A DNA stretch of 64,000 bases, from assembly GCA_009741485.1 (NCBI GenBank), contig CM019230.1, forward strand, positions 4,428,189-4,492,188, given 5' to 3'. This document shows, one piece after another, positions 19,606 to 33,185 of this stretch. Position 1 is the stretch's first letter; each line of letters starts with the position of its first letter. Under the pieces are notes generated by a model. The model saw only the letters and a program-made list of their open reading frames with translations, searched no databases and had not been told where the DNA came from. The stretch is from Malurus cyaneus samueli (taxonomy: Eukaryota > Chordata > Aves > Passeriformes > Maluridae). The translations under genes were made by a program, and so were the position numbers.

Positions 19606-22600
19606 CCCCCAAAAGACACCACCTCCTGCTGGTGCTGTGATGTGTTCAGCAGGAGGGGCAGAACCTCTCTGAGATGTTCCATCAGCACCCACATTTCTGC
19701 AAACCTTTCTTTCTTCCCCCAGATCATCAGGTTTAAAGTTTGTCACGGGCATTTCTTCTGCAGATAAACCAGAGTGGAAGGCAGGGTTAATTCCAGTGCC
19801 TCAAGGCACAGGATTTCTCGTTTCAATGACATTTCAGCTGTCGTGAGCTGTTAAATGCTCCTCGATGCTGCTCTGACCCTGATTCCTCTGGAAGTGATGC
19901 TGGAGATGCTCTGCTGGAACCTGGAGCCACGTGGGTGTTTGCAGAACCACCTCTGCTGCAGCCTGGTGGTGGTTCTGGAATGTTCATTTATCCCTCATTT
20001 ACTCTTTTTCTAATTGTGATAAATCCTCTTCAAATCAGCTTTGAAACGCCAGCGACGTAAACATTCTCTGCTCCTGTTTTGAGTTTCTGTTTTGTCTCAT
20101 GGGAGGGTGATGCTTTTTCAGCACCAGGAATTACTATTTAATTACTTGGCTATTTAAGCAAGATTAAAGTGAAGGCTTGAAGGGATCACGTGTACACAAA
20201 TATCATTGGAAAACAGATCCTTTCCTGGAAATATTCTGATTTTTGCAGAGGAGCACTGGGTCAGCAGCCATGGTGGAATCACAGAGGGGAATCTTTTGTG
20301 GTGCTGAATGTAAGGAAGATGTTGGGTCTTGAATATTCTTTGTAAGCTAAAAGAAGGGATTATGAGTCCAAGCAGCAGCAGTACCAAGCAATTAATGAAA
20401 TGGCTCTTTAGGGAGGGCTCAGTGTACATTCTTAAATATGTTAAAAATTAGCCACAGCTCCTTAAGGAGTCCGCTTGGAACAAAAGCCAAATTTAAATCC
20501 TGGAGTTAATTTAATAATGTGGAATACATCTTAAGACTGCTGGTCCACAAGTTCCCTCAACTCATTTGGTTTGGGGGCTATTTTAGTGTCCAAAGTTGAC
20601 ATTTTACCTTGTGCACGTTTCTTTATCTATTGTACTCAGTTTAACATTTCATTCCCGTTTCAAATGCGATACATTTAAATATCCCAATCTCCCAGGGTGG
20701 TGGCAGACAAAACAAAAGCTGCACACAACAAAATCTGGTTCAGAGCAGCAGGCAGCCCTGTCACCAGCTGATTCCTGTGCTGGGAAGTGTTTTGGGCATT
20801 CCTGGGAAGAGCTGCTCTGCAGCATCCCTCCAAAATGCCTGAGCAGCATTTACAGCAGAACGGACAGATCCAGCCACGTTATTCTGAGCCACATTCAAGA
20901 ACTGTCATTTGGAATTTGTGGTGCTTCCTGACCTTTGGAAAGTGCTCCCCAAGCAGCAGATCCAAGAACTGTCCTGTCAGCAGGATGGAATAAAGATCTG
21001 GAATTATCTCCTGCCCACGTGAGCTCCACTGCTGGCTGGAAAAGGCAGCTCTGCTTGGATTTTCAGGAGTTGTGTGCTCTCTCTGAGCAAAGTCACTGTA
21101 AGCTCTGGTGGCTTTCACCACAAAGAAAAAAAAATAGAAAAAAAAAATAGATAAAAAGCACCAAACCTGTGTTGATTTCTATCTTTCCTTGACTAAGGGC
21201 TGTGACAGATCCGAGCAGTGTTTCTTTTTTCCCGTTTCCATCTCAGATGCCACCAAGGCCAGACACCTGAGCGAGGTTTGCAGGTGGTGGGGTCTGCACC
21301 AGAGGCTGCTCTGCTGGATAAACCAGCGTGGAACAATCCTGCAGTATTTCAGACGATGACCTTTTGAGCAGACAGACCCAATGATTTTCAGTCAATGCTC
21401 CCTCTGCTTGATTTAGAAGCCCATTCAGGAGGTAAAAAGGCCAGTTCATCGTGGCAACTCATTATTCCACTGCTCTGCTACATCCTGATAGATAACAAAT
21501 GTGACCTTTGCTACAGAAATAGGTTGTTGTGGGCACTAAAAGTTCACTTTGAGTGACACCATGAATGCTAACTCTCCTGTAGACAAAGGTGGCGTGGGGC
21601 AGAGTTTATAATCAATGTTCAACTTCTTCAAAAACTGTGAGAAAACCTCTGCTGGTTCCTATTCCAACAGCATGACTGAGCACGGGAGGGTTTTTTTTTT
21701 TTGTTTTATTTTGTCAAAAAGTATTAGAAAAAAAACCCAACAGAATTTGTGAAATGAGCCAAGGGAAGCACTGCCCTGGATCTGTGGTCCCACCAACAAT
21801 TTAACTGAATTATGTATCCAGCCCCAAATTCTTCCTATGCAGGTGTGTAAATGTAAACAGAACTGTAACTTATAGCCAGCTTTCAGAGAAATCTGTATAA
21901 GACCTTATAAAACTAAATTATTCATTTAAGCTATTTAGCACAATTTCTTTCAGAGACAAAGAGAAATCATTGATGACCATCAGCTGACCCAGGAGAGGGT
22001 TGGTAAAGCCACCTTTTGAAACAGGATAGGACAAAAGATCCTCTCTAAACTCAGAACAGCATCCAGTAATTCACACCAGTAATTCACAAACACACAGCCA
22101 TGTGATTGCTCATTGCAGTCTTTTAGTATTTTCTGGTACTGTAGAGAATTGTGAAGCGTTTGCTGTGATTTTTAGAGATAATTATTGAACTGCTCAGACC
22201 CTGGTGAGTAACTAAAATTTCTGGCTGACCAATAAAAACACCCAAGGTGTTACCTGGTTTGTCTGTGGACTCATTCCTCGAGGGATAGATGAGAAGAAAT
22301 CCATGAAATCCAGGTTTCCAGGCAGGTGCTCCACTGTTTTTTCCCTTCAGAGGCTGCCAACCACGCTCATGTGTAGAAATAGTTACAAACAAAACTCCAG
22401 CGCATTCTCTTGCGGTGTCTCTCTCCTTTTCTCTCTAAAACTATGAAAGGAAAAATGCATTTGGAAGCAGGATGTGATTATGAACCATGAATTTCTGCTC
22501 AGCAGTGTGATTTCCTTCCCTGTTGATGCCAGCCCGTGGTGCTCACACCGACCAGAACACGACACCTGAACTCACAGCCCCAAACCTCACCGATGCCTCA

Positions 22601-25197
22601 GCTGCCATTTGAAGGTAATAAAGGAAATCCATGCTTTAATTTTTAATATTTTCCATGCCTGTTCTCAAAGCCATTATGTATTTTGGGAAAGTAGAGCTGA
22701 ATCCATCATCCTGTCTCCAACTGAATCTCCAGAGGTGCTTTACCTGAACCTCGCTGCTTTTTTCTCCCTCCTACGCAGACCTGCTCTATTTTCACTTTTT
22801 GTAACCACTCTGTATATTAACAATGAGAACATTAACTCATAAAAACATGAACTCATTGGGGGAAAATTACACCACGAGAGTGCATCCGACTCCCCACGTG
22901 TTTTGACATTCCATTTAGCAAATTTTGTTATCATTTCAGGAGTGAGTCAGCTCAGCTCTGCTGAACCACTGCAAAGGAAGTAGAAGGCTGGTGAAGAAGC
23001 AAATGTTAAGGCAGATACATTAGTTATTTTTAAAATTATTAGTATTAATATTAAAATATTAAAATAATTCATATTATGTTATTAAATTATATTATTAAAT
23101 CTGAGATACATGCTTTAAATTATTTTAGAAAATGCACAGAGCTTCATCTCCAGCATAAAGGACCTGGATGCTGAAATGCCAAAGGGAAATTCTAATTCCA
23201 GTGCTTTTGGTTGGACAGCAACTGGTGGGGTGGGTGAGGCAATAGAAAAGTCTCAAGAAATCCCAAACTGAAACCAAGGAGCTATGAAATAGAATTTTTT
23301 TTTTAAATGAAGAAATGAAACAGCAGAAACTGCTGGAAGTTTTGATGTTAGAACTAAACAGATGTCCCGTATTCCAGAGAAATGGCAGGTTTGGCTCCTC
23401 TTCACGGTTGGCAAATTTAATTATGGCTCCAAAGGCAATAATGGAGCAACCTTGCTTGGCTATAATTGGATCTGCAGTTGGCAGCAGCTTCCCTCCCCTC
23501 TGTGCCATCTGGGGAACTGCAGAACAAGGTGCTGCATATGCTCCTGCTGATTTTGTGGGGTCACATTGGGGTCACGTTAAAACACTGCGGAGAGGATGGC
23601 AGGGAAAATAAGAAATGAGGAGCAGGGACAAACTCAGTGTTTTCCTGAAATTCCAGTTTCCCTGGCCAAATTGTTTGGGATTCAACTGGATGTGAGTTTC
23701 AATAAAATAGCTGCTTTAATGAGGAGAACTCCTGGTCTGCCTGAAATCACAGCGTGTTCTGGGCAGGAGATCAGGAATAGAACTGGAATTGTCTGAAGAG
23801 AAGACAACCCTGAGATAGGCACAAAGAAAGGAAAAAAATCCTTTAAGTACAGCACAGATATTGGGGGAAGAGTTTTCTCCTTTGCTTCTCCTCCCCTGAG
23901 CTGAAGAGATTTCAGGAGATTCAGTTCAGAGTGGGGAAAAGCCCCTTCTGTCAGGTCACATTTCGAGTTTACAACAACACAGCAACTAATAGCAATAAAG
24001 AGAATAACAACCCCTGTGGGGCTGTTTGGGTACATAAAATATCCACGTTAGGCAGGTCAGACACTTTCCATTACAAGGCCATTTTCTGTTGTTAGTAATT
24101 TTGCCAGGTTTAAACCATTCAGGCTGAAATTCCCTCGCTGACTCTGTCCCAGCCTGTTTGCCTGCAATGCTCCTCTGTATGTGCATTTATGCCCAATTGG
24201 GATGGTTGATTATGATCCAGAGTAAGGAAAAGAAGCCTATAAGAGCATTGCTTCCACAACATAACCCCAGAAAGGAAAAAAATGACATTAAAATAATCTT
24301 TATGATGTTTTTCCTGCCAGAAGAAGAGGAAAGCTCACTGTGGGCAAGCTGGCTGCCACTGAAAAAATTCACTGATGATAATGCAAAAGTGTTTCCTGCA
24401 GCCAAAATCAGCAACAGACACAGGTAATGTTCTTGCCCAACTTTATTTTAATTTATTAATATTCTGACACACAATGATTTCCTTTCTTCTGTTTAAACTA
24501 ATGGGGCTTTTCCATTAAATTTATGGAGCCTCAAAGCCTCTTGTTTGTATTTCTCTAAAACTTCACCCCTCTGTGACACCTCTTAAGGTACCAGGAATTA
24601 CAACCCACTTATTCTATTTACTATTTGAAAGCCCACTTTTTATCCCTGACATTGACGAGCAGCTAATTATTCTTATTCTCCTTCCTCCCCGTACTTTTCT
24701 TCGCTCCGTAATTTGAAATTATAATTATTACCGATTTAGAATAAAACATGAAATTACCCCTGATGGCACCGAGAGGGGAATGCACAGAGGAGCCAGGCCA
24801 TACTCTGAGAGAGGGACTGGTTGATTCTGCAATTAAATAACGTTGCCATGGAAATGGGGAGGTGCAGGGAATATCTGGGTAACGTTAATTAAGGACAGCA
24901 CAACAGGGATGCTGTCATGGGTGACTGCTGAGCTGGAACCCGGCCTCCCCACCAGAAATCAGCAAATATTAATGTCCTTTGGCTGTGAGGAAGAAGGGGG
25001 AAATGGTGAAGGAGGAGGGGTGTGCATGGTGATGTGTGTGCTGCAAAAATCACAGCAGAGACACCACGATCTGTGACCCCATCTGTGCTGGAACCATTGA
25101 ACCTCAAAGTTCATCGTTCCTGAGGGGAGCAGGAGCTTCTGGGGCTGTTCTGAGGCTGCTCTGAGGCTGCTCCTGCTCAGGTTCATCCCCTAGGACT
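19606..25197. other. Intergenic DNA
   Basis: No exon or mobile element is recognised. It holds A-runs near 21130-21150, a T-run at 21691-21702, and a very AT-rich block at 23026-23112 made of TTA/ATTAA words. Short ORFs show no family similarity. Confidence 0.7.
23026..23112. repeat. AT-rich low-complexity block
   Basis: Overlapping TATTA, TTAAAATA and ATTAAAT words with almost no G or C for about 85 bp. Confidence 0.9.
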
Positions 25198-25855
25198 GAT
25201 TTGGGGCTGTCCTTGCTCATACTCATCCCCTGGGGCTGTCCTTACTCAGATTCATCCCCTGGGTCTGTCCTTGTTCAGATTCATCCCCTGGGTCTGTTTT
25301 GGGGTTGTCCTTGCTCAGATTCATCCCCTGGAATGGTTCTGGGTCTGTCCTTGCTCAGATTCATCCCCTGGGTCTGTCCTTGTTCAGATTCATTCCCTGG
25401 GACTGTTTTGGGGTTGTCCTTGCTCAGATTCATCCCCTGTGTCTGTTTTGGGGCTGTCCTTGCTCAGATTCATCCCGCTGGGTCTGTTCTTGTTCAGATT
25501 CATCCCCTGGGTCTGTTTTGGGGTTGTCCTTGCTCAGATTCATCCCCTGGGTCTGTTTTGGGGCTGTCCTTGCTCAGATTCATCCTTTGGGGCTGTCCCT
25601 GTTCAGATTCATCCTCGGGGACTCTTTTGGGGCTGCTCCTCCTCACACTCACCCCCTGGGGCTGTTCTGGGGCTGTCCTAGCTCAGACTCATTCCCTGGG
25701 GCTGTTTTGGGGCAGTCCTTGCCCAGATTCACCCCCTGGGTCTGTTTTGGGGTTGTCCTTACTCAAATTCATTCCCTGGGGCTGTTTTGGGGCTGTCCTT
25801 GCTCAGATTCAACCCCTGGGACTGTTTTGGGGCTGTCCTTGCCCAGTCTGATCCC
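25198..25855. repeat. 650-bp minisatellite, 29-bp and about 42-bp units interleaved
   Basis: The core is CTGTCCTTGCTCAGATTCAT followed by CCCCTGGG. Some units (about 29 bp) go straight on to the next CTGTCC. Others insert TCTGTTTTGGGGT/C (about 42 bp). About 16-17 units in all. Similarity is highest in the middle and decays at both ends. All three plus frames are open for up to 216 codons, a repeat artefact. Confidence 0.96.
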
Positions 25856-28620
25856 TTCAAACCAAGCTGAGCAGAGTCCAGCCCTGCTGCTCGTTCCTTT
25901 AACAGCCTTTAGCCTTTAACAGCAAAAAGCAAATTATTCCTCTCTGTCTGTCAAGCTAAGCTTGGCTGGAGGAGGAGCTGGAGGATGGGACCCAACCTGC
26001 AGTTCCAGGGGTAATTTGGGCTGGGTGACTGAAGCAGTAACATGCAGTGATTTGTCTTTGCGTGTCCCATTTGTATGAGCAGGTCTCACGGAATGAAAAA
26101 TGATGATTTATTCCCGTTTTAGTGGGATAATTCCCTCTTCTTATCAGTCTTTTATAACACAGTAACAGACCTTCAGGAGATAAAGCCGGGCTAACAGCAC
26201 CTGGTGGAAGTCCTTCAGAGGAAAAAAATAAGTTCCAGTGGCTTTTTGATTAAATTCTTATGGACAGAAGTGAAAAATAATACAGTTTCCTGGTACCTTG
26301 ATATCAATAATGGCTGTGCTGGTTATTGGAAGGATATTCATGTCAGAAACATTTCTGCAGGTCTACTCTAGGCAACTCATTTTACCTCTCCACCACTCTT
26401 CCTGAATGTGAGAGAGCCAGCCTGGATTATTCAAGGATCTTAGTTTTAAAAAATGGCACCTTACAGAGTTTCAGCTCCTGAGCCAGCTCATAAATCCAAT
26501 ATTTTAGGTGCCAGCCCTTGGCAGGGAACAACCACCCCGTTAAATCACGCTGGGCAAGAAGCTGTCATTTCAGTGAATCATGAGAATTGCTAATTCTATT
26601 ATAATGTGAGCGGGGACGGTGATTCGGGGGGAGTTTTGGCTCCATCTTTATGGTGTCCTTCAGCAGATTATGGCCCTGGCTGCTCTCCCCTGCTGCCCCT
26701 CTGATTTCCAGAGTTGTTAAAAGTTTCACCACCAGTAGTTAATGAAGACAAGCAAAGGATAAACCTTTGGAAAGCTCAGCCCTGTTTTGCTGCTCCCCTG
26801 GTTCCTGCTGTGAACACCCCGAGCCTGAATTTACAAACGGGGTGGAACACGGAGGTCCCAAGGCTGTGGTACCTTCAGGGATTATCCAAAACCCACATTT
26901 TTGGAGGTGGTTCAGGAAAAGCAGAGGATCACCAAAAAAGGGCAGAGGTTCACCTGCCTGTGCCTGAGTTATTGCACACCCAGGAGATGAGCTCTTGCTT
27001 AGGTGTGAGCTCTCAGTAATATTTACAGATTAAAATAAGCCAAGACTGTGTTTAATATTATTAAAGCCTCTTTAAATTTTAAATTAGAAGCTGGGTTTTT
27101 TTTTTTTTTTCCTAATGCATACAATCACAAAAATGACAGTTAATTAGCAACAAGCACTGCTCACTGTGAACTGAAATTCTCACAGTCCCGTGGCTAAAAA
27201 AATTCAACCATCGGTCCACCCTCAGAACAAATTCAAGAGCAGAGCAAACAGTCCTGTCTGAATGCTACACACAGAGGCAAGTTTTTGGTAGGTTGTAGCA
27301 GCAAATATTTGATTTTGCACTCAATTGTTCTTTGGTGAGAGATGTGGCTGTAACTTCTATTTGCCCTTAGTCATTCTGAGAGACATAAATGCGTGTGAAA
27401 GACCTGAGAAATTCTGCCATCTCACCAGTTACACATAAAATAGATAAAAACTTCTCCCAGATCAGATACATTTGCACTGTTAAGGAGACTCTAAATGGAT
27501 GCAGACAGATTTGATGTATTAATCCACCTGAAATAATACCCCTTTCATAATTCAGTATTAGCACATTTAATGGGGAGCTGCACGAGTCCAAAGTGTTGGT
27601 AATTCCAGGCCCATAATTTAAAAGTACCTGGTTTAATTCAATGTAAAGGAAGAGATAAAAGGCAAATTTGTTCTTTCCTCCACTAATGAAATAGTACTTC
27701 AAGGTGCAATAAAGAAAAAAATTTGGCTCTGCTCAGCGCAGCCTGGAAGTGGCACACACTGTTCTCGATTTGTAAAATCCTGCAAGTGTTTAGGTGCTAA
27801 AGAAGAAGTGGATGCTGAGTTTTGTCCCCAGTGTTTGTGAGAGGAGTTTATCCATTCTTGCCTTAACAGATGTAAATTGCTGGAGGCAACTGTTAAGCTC
27901 AAGCAAACATGTGTTGCCTTCTAAACATTTCCACTGTTCTAACACACCAATGGCATGGATATAAATACAACCAACCGGGCTTGCTGGGAATTATTTTGAT
28001 CAATTTTCAAATTATTGCTCGTTACACCCTGTTTTTCTTCCATTATGGTCCCTTGGCACTGTTTACAGCCCCGTTTAACCAGTGGGGCAGGGAGCTGTTC
28101 CTGGAACCCCTTGCTGTGGGTTTCTGTGAACTCCCTCTCACCCCTGCTTGTGAGACACTTAAAAACCCTTTTACTTCCCCTCAAAGCAAACCAGAGGATG
28201 AGCAGAGTAATCTGGGATTGAGCTGTGCAGAGATGAAGGAAAGGCCTGCAGTTTGCAGGTAAAACCAGGTTTAGGAAATTTGTGCCTGTTTACATGGTAA
28301 AACCCTGCAGTTTGCAGGTAAAACCAGCTTTAGGAAATTTGTGCCTGTGTCTGCCAAGCTGCCACAAGCAGCTTCGCCCAGAACATGGTGCCGTGTTAAA
28401 ACACAGCTCAGATCCAAAAATCCAGGGGTAATCAGGGATAATTACCCTGGCATAGCTATTTTGCCTCTGGTTTTGGAGCTGACTCGCAGCCTCCCTATGG
28501 GTTTGCTCAGAACAATGTGCAGAATTACCTGCTCCAGGTCATAGCAGAAATCAGTGGCAGCAGCAGGAAAAGAACCCAGCTGTGTTTAACCCAGCCCAGT
28601 CACCCCGGGCTCCCCTTCCC
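25856..28620. other. Intergenic DNA
   Basis: No coding signal is recognised. It contains a T-run near 27096-27110 and, at 28245-28350, a 59-bp tandem duplication. The rest is unremarkable. Confidence 0.7.
28245..28350. repeat. 59-bp tandem duplication containing a small palindrome
   Basis: CCTGCAGTTTGCAGGTAAAA begins at 28245 and again at 28304. The two copies share about 47 nearly identical bases through TTTAGGAAATTTGTGCCTGT. The start of each unit is a 6-bp inverted repeat CCTGCA-GTT-TGCAGG. Confidence 0.93.
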
Positions 28621-29065
28621 TGACGCCTAAATCTGATTTACCTAAACCAGGGGCTGGACAGAATTGAGAGAATCCAAAGCAGTTCTGTTCATTCAGGGCC
28701 TTCAGGGCCATCCAGGGCAGTCCCAGCCCAGCCAGGGGCTGCACCCACAATGGACAATGGCTCACGGCTTTTTCACCCTTTCTCACCTTTGTCCATTTGC
28801 ACAAAATCGGGGCTGAATCCTCCAGTTGCAGCTGCAGCCAATGCAGTCAAAAACTCCAACTTGGCTCCCCCAATTCTCTGTTGTTTCCATCTCTTGGGGC
28901 CTGGCCCAGGGAGGTGTCCTTGAGTTTGGGGCTGCAGAGGAATTGTTTTGTGTGAAAATGGGAGAGCAGGAGCTCAGCACTGTCTGTGGAGTCTGGAGTT
29001 AAACACTGAAAATCAGAAGGGGTACAGAGACATGGAAATAGAGAAACTGGAATCCGAAAGAATCA
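28621..29065 (-). mobile_element. Solo LTR of an endogenous-retrovirus-like family, copy D
   Basis: The reverse complement runs TGATTC...GGCGTCA (about 445 bp) and aligns over its whole length with the copy at 40278-40705. In the middle it shares CACAAAACAATTCCTCTGCA, GAAACAACAGAGAATTGG and ATTGTCCATTGTGGGTG. The first 56 or so codons of one open frame differ at only two or three residues between the two copies. TG..CA ends fit an LTR. No internal retroviral region adjoins it. Confidence 0.7.
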
Positions 29066-32000
29066 CCCAAGCAGAGCCACCCCCTTTTCCCAGCACAATA
29101 AAATGTGGGAGAAGCTGCACAGCTCATGGCACAGGCAGAGAAAAAGCAGCAGAGGCAAAATCACCAAAGCATCGCTCCACCAAGAAACTGCCCTGGTGCA
29201 GGACTGTGGAAAATCTGTCCCTGTGCCTCTCTCACCGTGAGGGACCTGCACAAAGAAGTTCCACCTGTATTTAACAGGGCAGAATTCTGTTAAATAAATG
29301 CAGTTTTTGCTTGGCTGCACACAGCCACATCTGCTGGTGTCAGAGCCCTCAGGGGCAGCCCCTGCTCAGGGTGCAACAGCAATAAATTCCAAGTTTTCCC
29401 AGCTGAGTCTCCACTGGAGATCCTTCACTTGTGTGGCAGCAGCAGGATCTGACTGCTAATCCAGGAGCCAGTGACACTTAATGCCTGCAAGGAGAAATCC
29501 AGTTATCTGCAGCCACTAGAATAACACTGTGCAGCTTGTCATACTCAGTCCAATTTGTTCCACAGTCTCTCAGAGACACCAGGGAAATACTTCATTCTCC
29601 AGTTCAGCAAGCTTCATCTACACTGTATTGCTTCCTAAAGAGTTGCTACAGTGCTGGAGAAAAAGTAAAAAAAGAATAGAGGCTTAAAACAAGCCTACAG
29701 GCTCACCACCATGACTGCCACCAACTTCTGCTGCTGAATTTCAATCTCAAGCCATTTTCTCTCGGAGATAATTGCCAGTTTCTTCTGTTTTCTCAAGCTG
29801 CTTGCTCTGGTACAATTCTGCACTGATTTATACTTGCTTTTGACTTCACTTGTTTAGGTGTAAGTGATGGAAAAAATGGCTCTAAATTTCCCTGCTTTAA
29901 ACATTTCTCGAATCCATAGATAACACAGGCAGACTGACTTTCTAAGTTATTGTCATCCTTGTTTCCCTGGAATCACAGTAGTTGAAACCATTATGTTTTT
30001 GTGGGGTTTTTTTTTCCTCCGTGCACAAACAAAATTCATATCCTTTCAGCTTAAATTATTTTTAGATGGCGAGATGCAGGAGTAAATACAATGACAAAGC
30101 ACAGTGGGTTTCTTTTAATACATTTGGAGCAAAACCAAGATGGAGCTGTTTGCAGCACGCAGCAGACTCCCAGAAAATTGCACTCACAGTACATGGCAGA
30201 TGTAATAAATTTCCATGCCTCCAGCCAGAGCATCCGAGCTCTGATTTCTCTGCCCCAAACCAGCAGAGTTAAGAGGGAGTTCTGATAAAAAAAAAAAAAA
30301 AAAGGCTCTTTTTGGGACTGTTTTTCTTCAATTCATTGCCACTGACAAAGAATTCCTCCTGATCTTGTGAAAGCTCTTTGAGGGGAGTTTGTTTGGCAGT
30401 GGTGGCACAGGGAGGGGGGACAAGGATAAATCTTTTTATTCCCCAAAAACACCTCAGGGCTCTCGTGAGCAGCACCAGGACTTCCTGAAGATTCTGTGAG
30501 AATAACAGAGCTCTTCCAAGGGAGATCCACACAGCAAGAGAGAGCTGGATGAGCACTCAGGAAAGAACCAAAGGAGCCATCCAATTTTTCTCTTTTTGTT
30601 TCATAAACCCCCAGACAAGCCATCAGCTTTTCCATTTCGGAAATCACATCTCCACTTGATTCCCCTCGCCAGGAACAAAACAAAAGATGCTCTGTGCCTG
30701 CCCACAGAGCCCATCTCATGGCCTGCAGCTATGCCATCCCTTCTGGGGGCTGAGGCTGATAAAAGGAAGAATTAGAGCACAGAAGAAAGGCTTTTGATGA
30801 TGTGTGAGCCCCAGACCACACTAATTTCAGCTCTCTGTGCTTGCAGGGAACAGCTCTTGCTGTGGGTAGTTACAAACCAGAAGAAAGGGTTCCTTCAGTG
30901 GGAAGGATTCAACAGTTTCTTCCCTGAAGGGTTTTTTAAAATCGTGTAGAGGAAAAGGAGAAATCAATAAATGCACTTGTTGGAGGAGGGATTCAGAAGC
31001 TGCGGCCCTGCTGAGGCCATTCCTGCCCCAGGGAGCTCAAAGATGGAGACAGGGGAAGGGCTCTGACCATGAAGTCATCTTAGAAAAATAAATAAATTTC
31101 ACTGTTCCCCGCTGTGACTGGATTGCTGGGTTTTGGGAGCTCCCACTGCCCCTGGAGAATGGATTTACCTGACATCAGTCCCACTCGTCATGCAACAGCT
31201 TTTCCTTTATCACTGAAAACCTGCCGATCCCATGATGAGCAAACCCATTTGTTTTGTTGTTTTTTAAAAACTGCATGGAAACATGAAAAAAACACCAAAA
31301 CCCACAAGAAACCAAGCTTTTCCCCCTGAGCTGAGCTGCAAACATCCCGGGCTGGACTCCTGGAGCTCTCCACATAAACAGGCACCAAATGTCCCCAGAA
31401 TGTGTCCCCGGCACGGCTGCTCTGTGTTTCTGATCCTCCTGGAACAGCATTTTCCACACAGCTCCTATCACACACCGAGCAGCCTCTGAATGTTTGCAAA
31501 ATGAACTCAAATTGGTTCAACATCTCCTGCAAGAAACCTTTCTCATCAGAATTTGGCACAAGAGAAAGGCAGGGCTCGTTCCTGACCTAATGGTTTCCCT
31601 CCTGCTCCAGGTAAATTCCTATTCCTACACTGGGAGATATTTGCATCTCGGAGCTGATTTTTCCTGCATGCTGTAAAAAAAAATAAAAAAATAAAAAAAT
31701 CCAACACAGCATTGCATAATAAAGGAGAAAATGTCAGTTTTCTGCTCTATCCGAGCCGTGTTGAAGGCAGACTAGTTTCCAGCAGCTCTTGCTCTCTGCA
31801 CCTCTCCAAGTGCCTCCCTGATTTATGGCACTGAGGAGTTTTGAGTCGGAGCTGATTTAAACCCCTCTGCTGTGGCAAAGCTGCAGGAGATCTGGCAGCA
31901 GCTGGAGCTGCAGAGCTCTACCCAGGGCTGCTGTTTCTCATCTCCAAATTTCTGATATTTCCGTGCACTGGAGCTGTTTCCTGCTGGGCACATCTGCTGC

Positions 32001-32538
32001 AGTTTCAGGCTCGTTCTGCTGCTGTGGAGAAGTTTTGCTGAGTTTTCCTGAGCAGGAGATGTTGGGCTTGGCTGTGGGTGAAGGAAAAATGTGTGCCCAT
32101 GGAAAGAGAGGGTCCTGCTTGGAAAATCTGATCCCAGTGGGTTTACAGGGGCTGCAGAGGGAAACCTGATCGGGAGATTTTACCAAGACCAGTCTAGGTG
32201 AGATAAAAGGGAGATGAATTTATGGGTTTCCACAACTGATTATAAAGTTTTCCCAGACAGCTCAGTTACACAGAGACATCCACTGATGGACAGCTCAATC
32301 CTGCATTCTGGCAGCCAATTTTCTGGAGGTACAAACTCCCCACTTTCACGCAGCAGAGTTGTACCCCAAGCAGAAAGAACAAACGAGATCTCGTGATTAG
32401 CGTGCAGGTAATTTCATGAGGAAACTGCAGCTCTTTCTACAGACTCTTCACAACTTTTTTTCCACCCATAACCTGACAATTGGAATTTCCCTGTGTCCCA
32501 TTTTCAGCGAGGATGGGAAGGCCCACACTGCAGGAACG
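29066..32538. other. Intergenic DNA
   Basis: No gene is recognised. A-run at 30286-30304, T-run near 30008-30016, A-rich tract at 31676-31702. The longest ORF, 128 codons on the minus strand at 30333-30719, shows no known domain. Confidence 0.7.
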
Positions 32539-32632
32539 ATGTTTTATTTGTTTTATTTGCTTTATTTGTTTTATTTATTTTATTTTTTTATTTGTTTTAT
32601 TTGTTTTATTTGTTTTATTTGTTTTATTTTAT
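32539..32632. repeat. (TTTTATTTG)n microsatellite
   Basis: About ten 9-bp TTTTATTTG units with a few TTTATTTA and CTTTATTTG variants. Translations rich in Phe, Tyr and Leu are artefacts. Confidence 0.95.
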
Positions 32633-33154
32633 ATCCCACTGGGCTCGAGGATGCTCCAGTTTGGGTGGTGTCTGTGGCCTCCAAGGGATAACACAGCTCC
32701 TCCAAGGATGACCTTGTCTTCCACCCCCAAATTTCCCACTCATTTCAATTTTAAAAGTAACATTTGTGCTCTGGGTTGTAGCATTGTAGGAATTCTTCAA
32801 TTACTTCTAAGCCCAGCTATTTGTGATTCAGAAGCTTGTGCTACATTAAAACATTTAAAAGCTTTGACAAAGCAATGTGGAATTCCTGCAGTAAGTTCCA
32901 ACAGAGCAGTTTCTTCTTTTCATCTTCTGTTTCAAGGAAAAATGACAGCAAAAGTTAAGTGCTGTTTTTATTTAGTGCTGTTTGATTGAGAGATTAAGGG
33001 TCGAGTTTCTAATTTGAAGAGCAGTTCTCAACGGAGATGCAATATTTGTCTCTATTAAGGATATTAAGGACAAGGTGCCCCTGAAATTGCAATCTGCTGC
33101 TCTTCAGAAGTTTTAAATTTTGGGGAATTACTGCTTTTTACCTTGTCTACAACT

Positions 33155-33185
<31 letters not shown>

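Noticed and set aside
19160..19752. Poly-Asn, poly-Gln and poly-Val/Phe/Cys frames
   Set aside because: Translations of the (AAC)n and A/C-rich tract.
25201..25919. Plus-strand ORFs of 136-216 codons, repetitive and apparently hydrophobic
   Set aside because: Produced by the 29/42-bp minisatellite in all three frames; no start context or splice signals.
28783..28980. 65-codon minus ORF and its near-identical partner at 40360-40623
   Set aside because: Tempting as a conserved gene pair, but both lie wholly inside LTR copies C and D; the similarity is that of the repeat.
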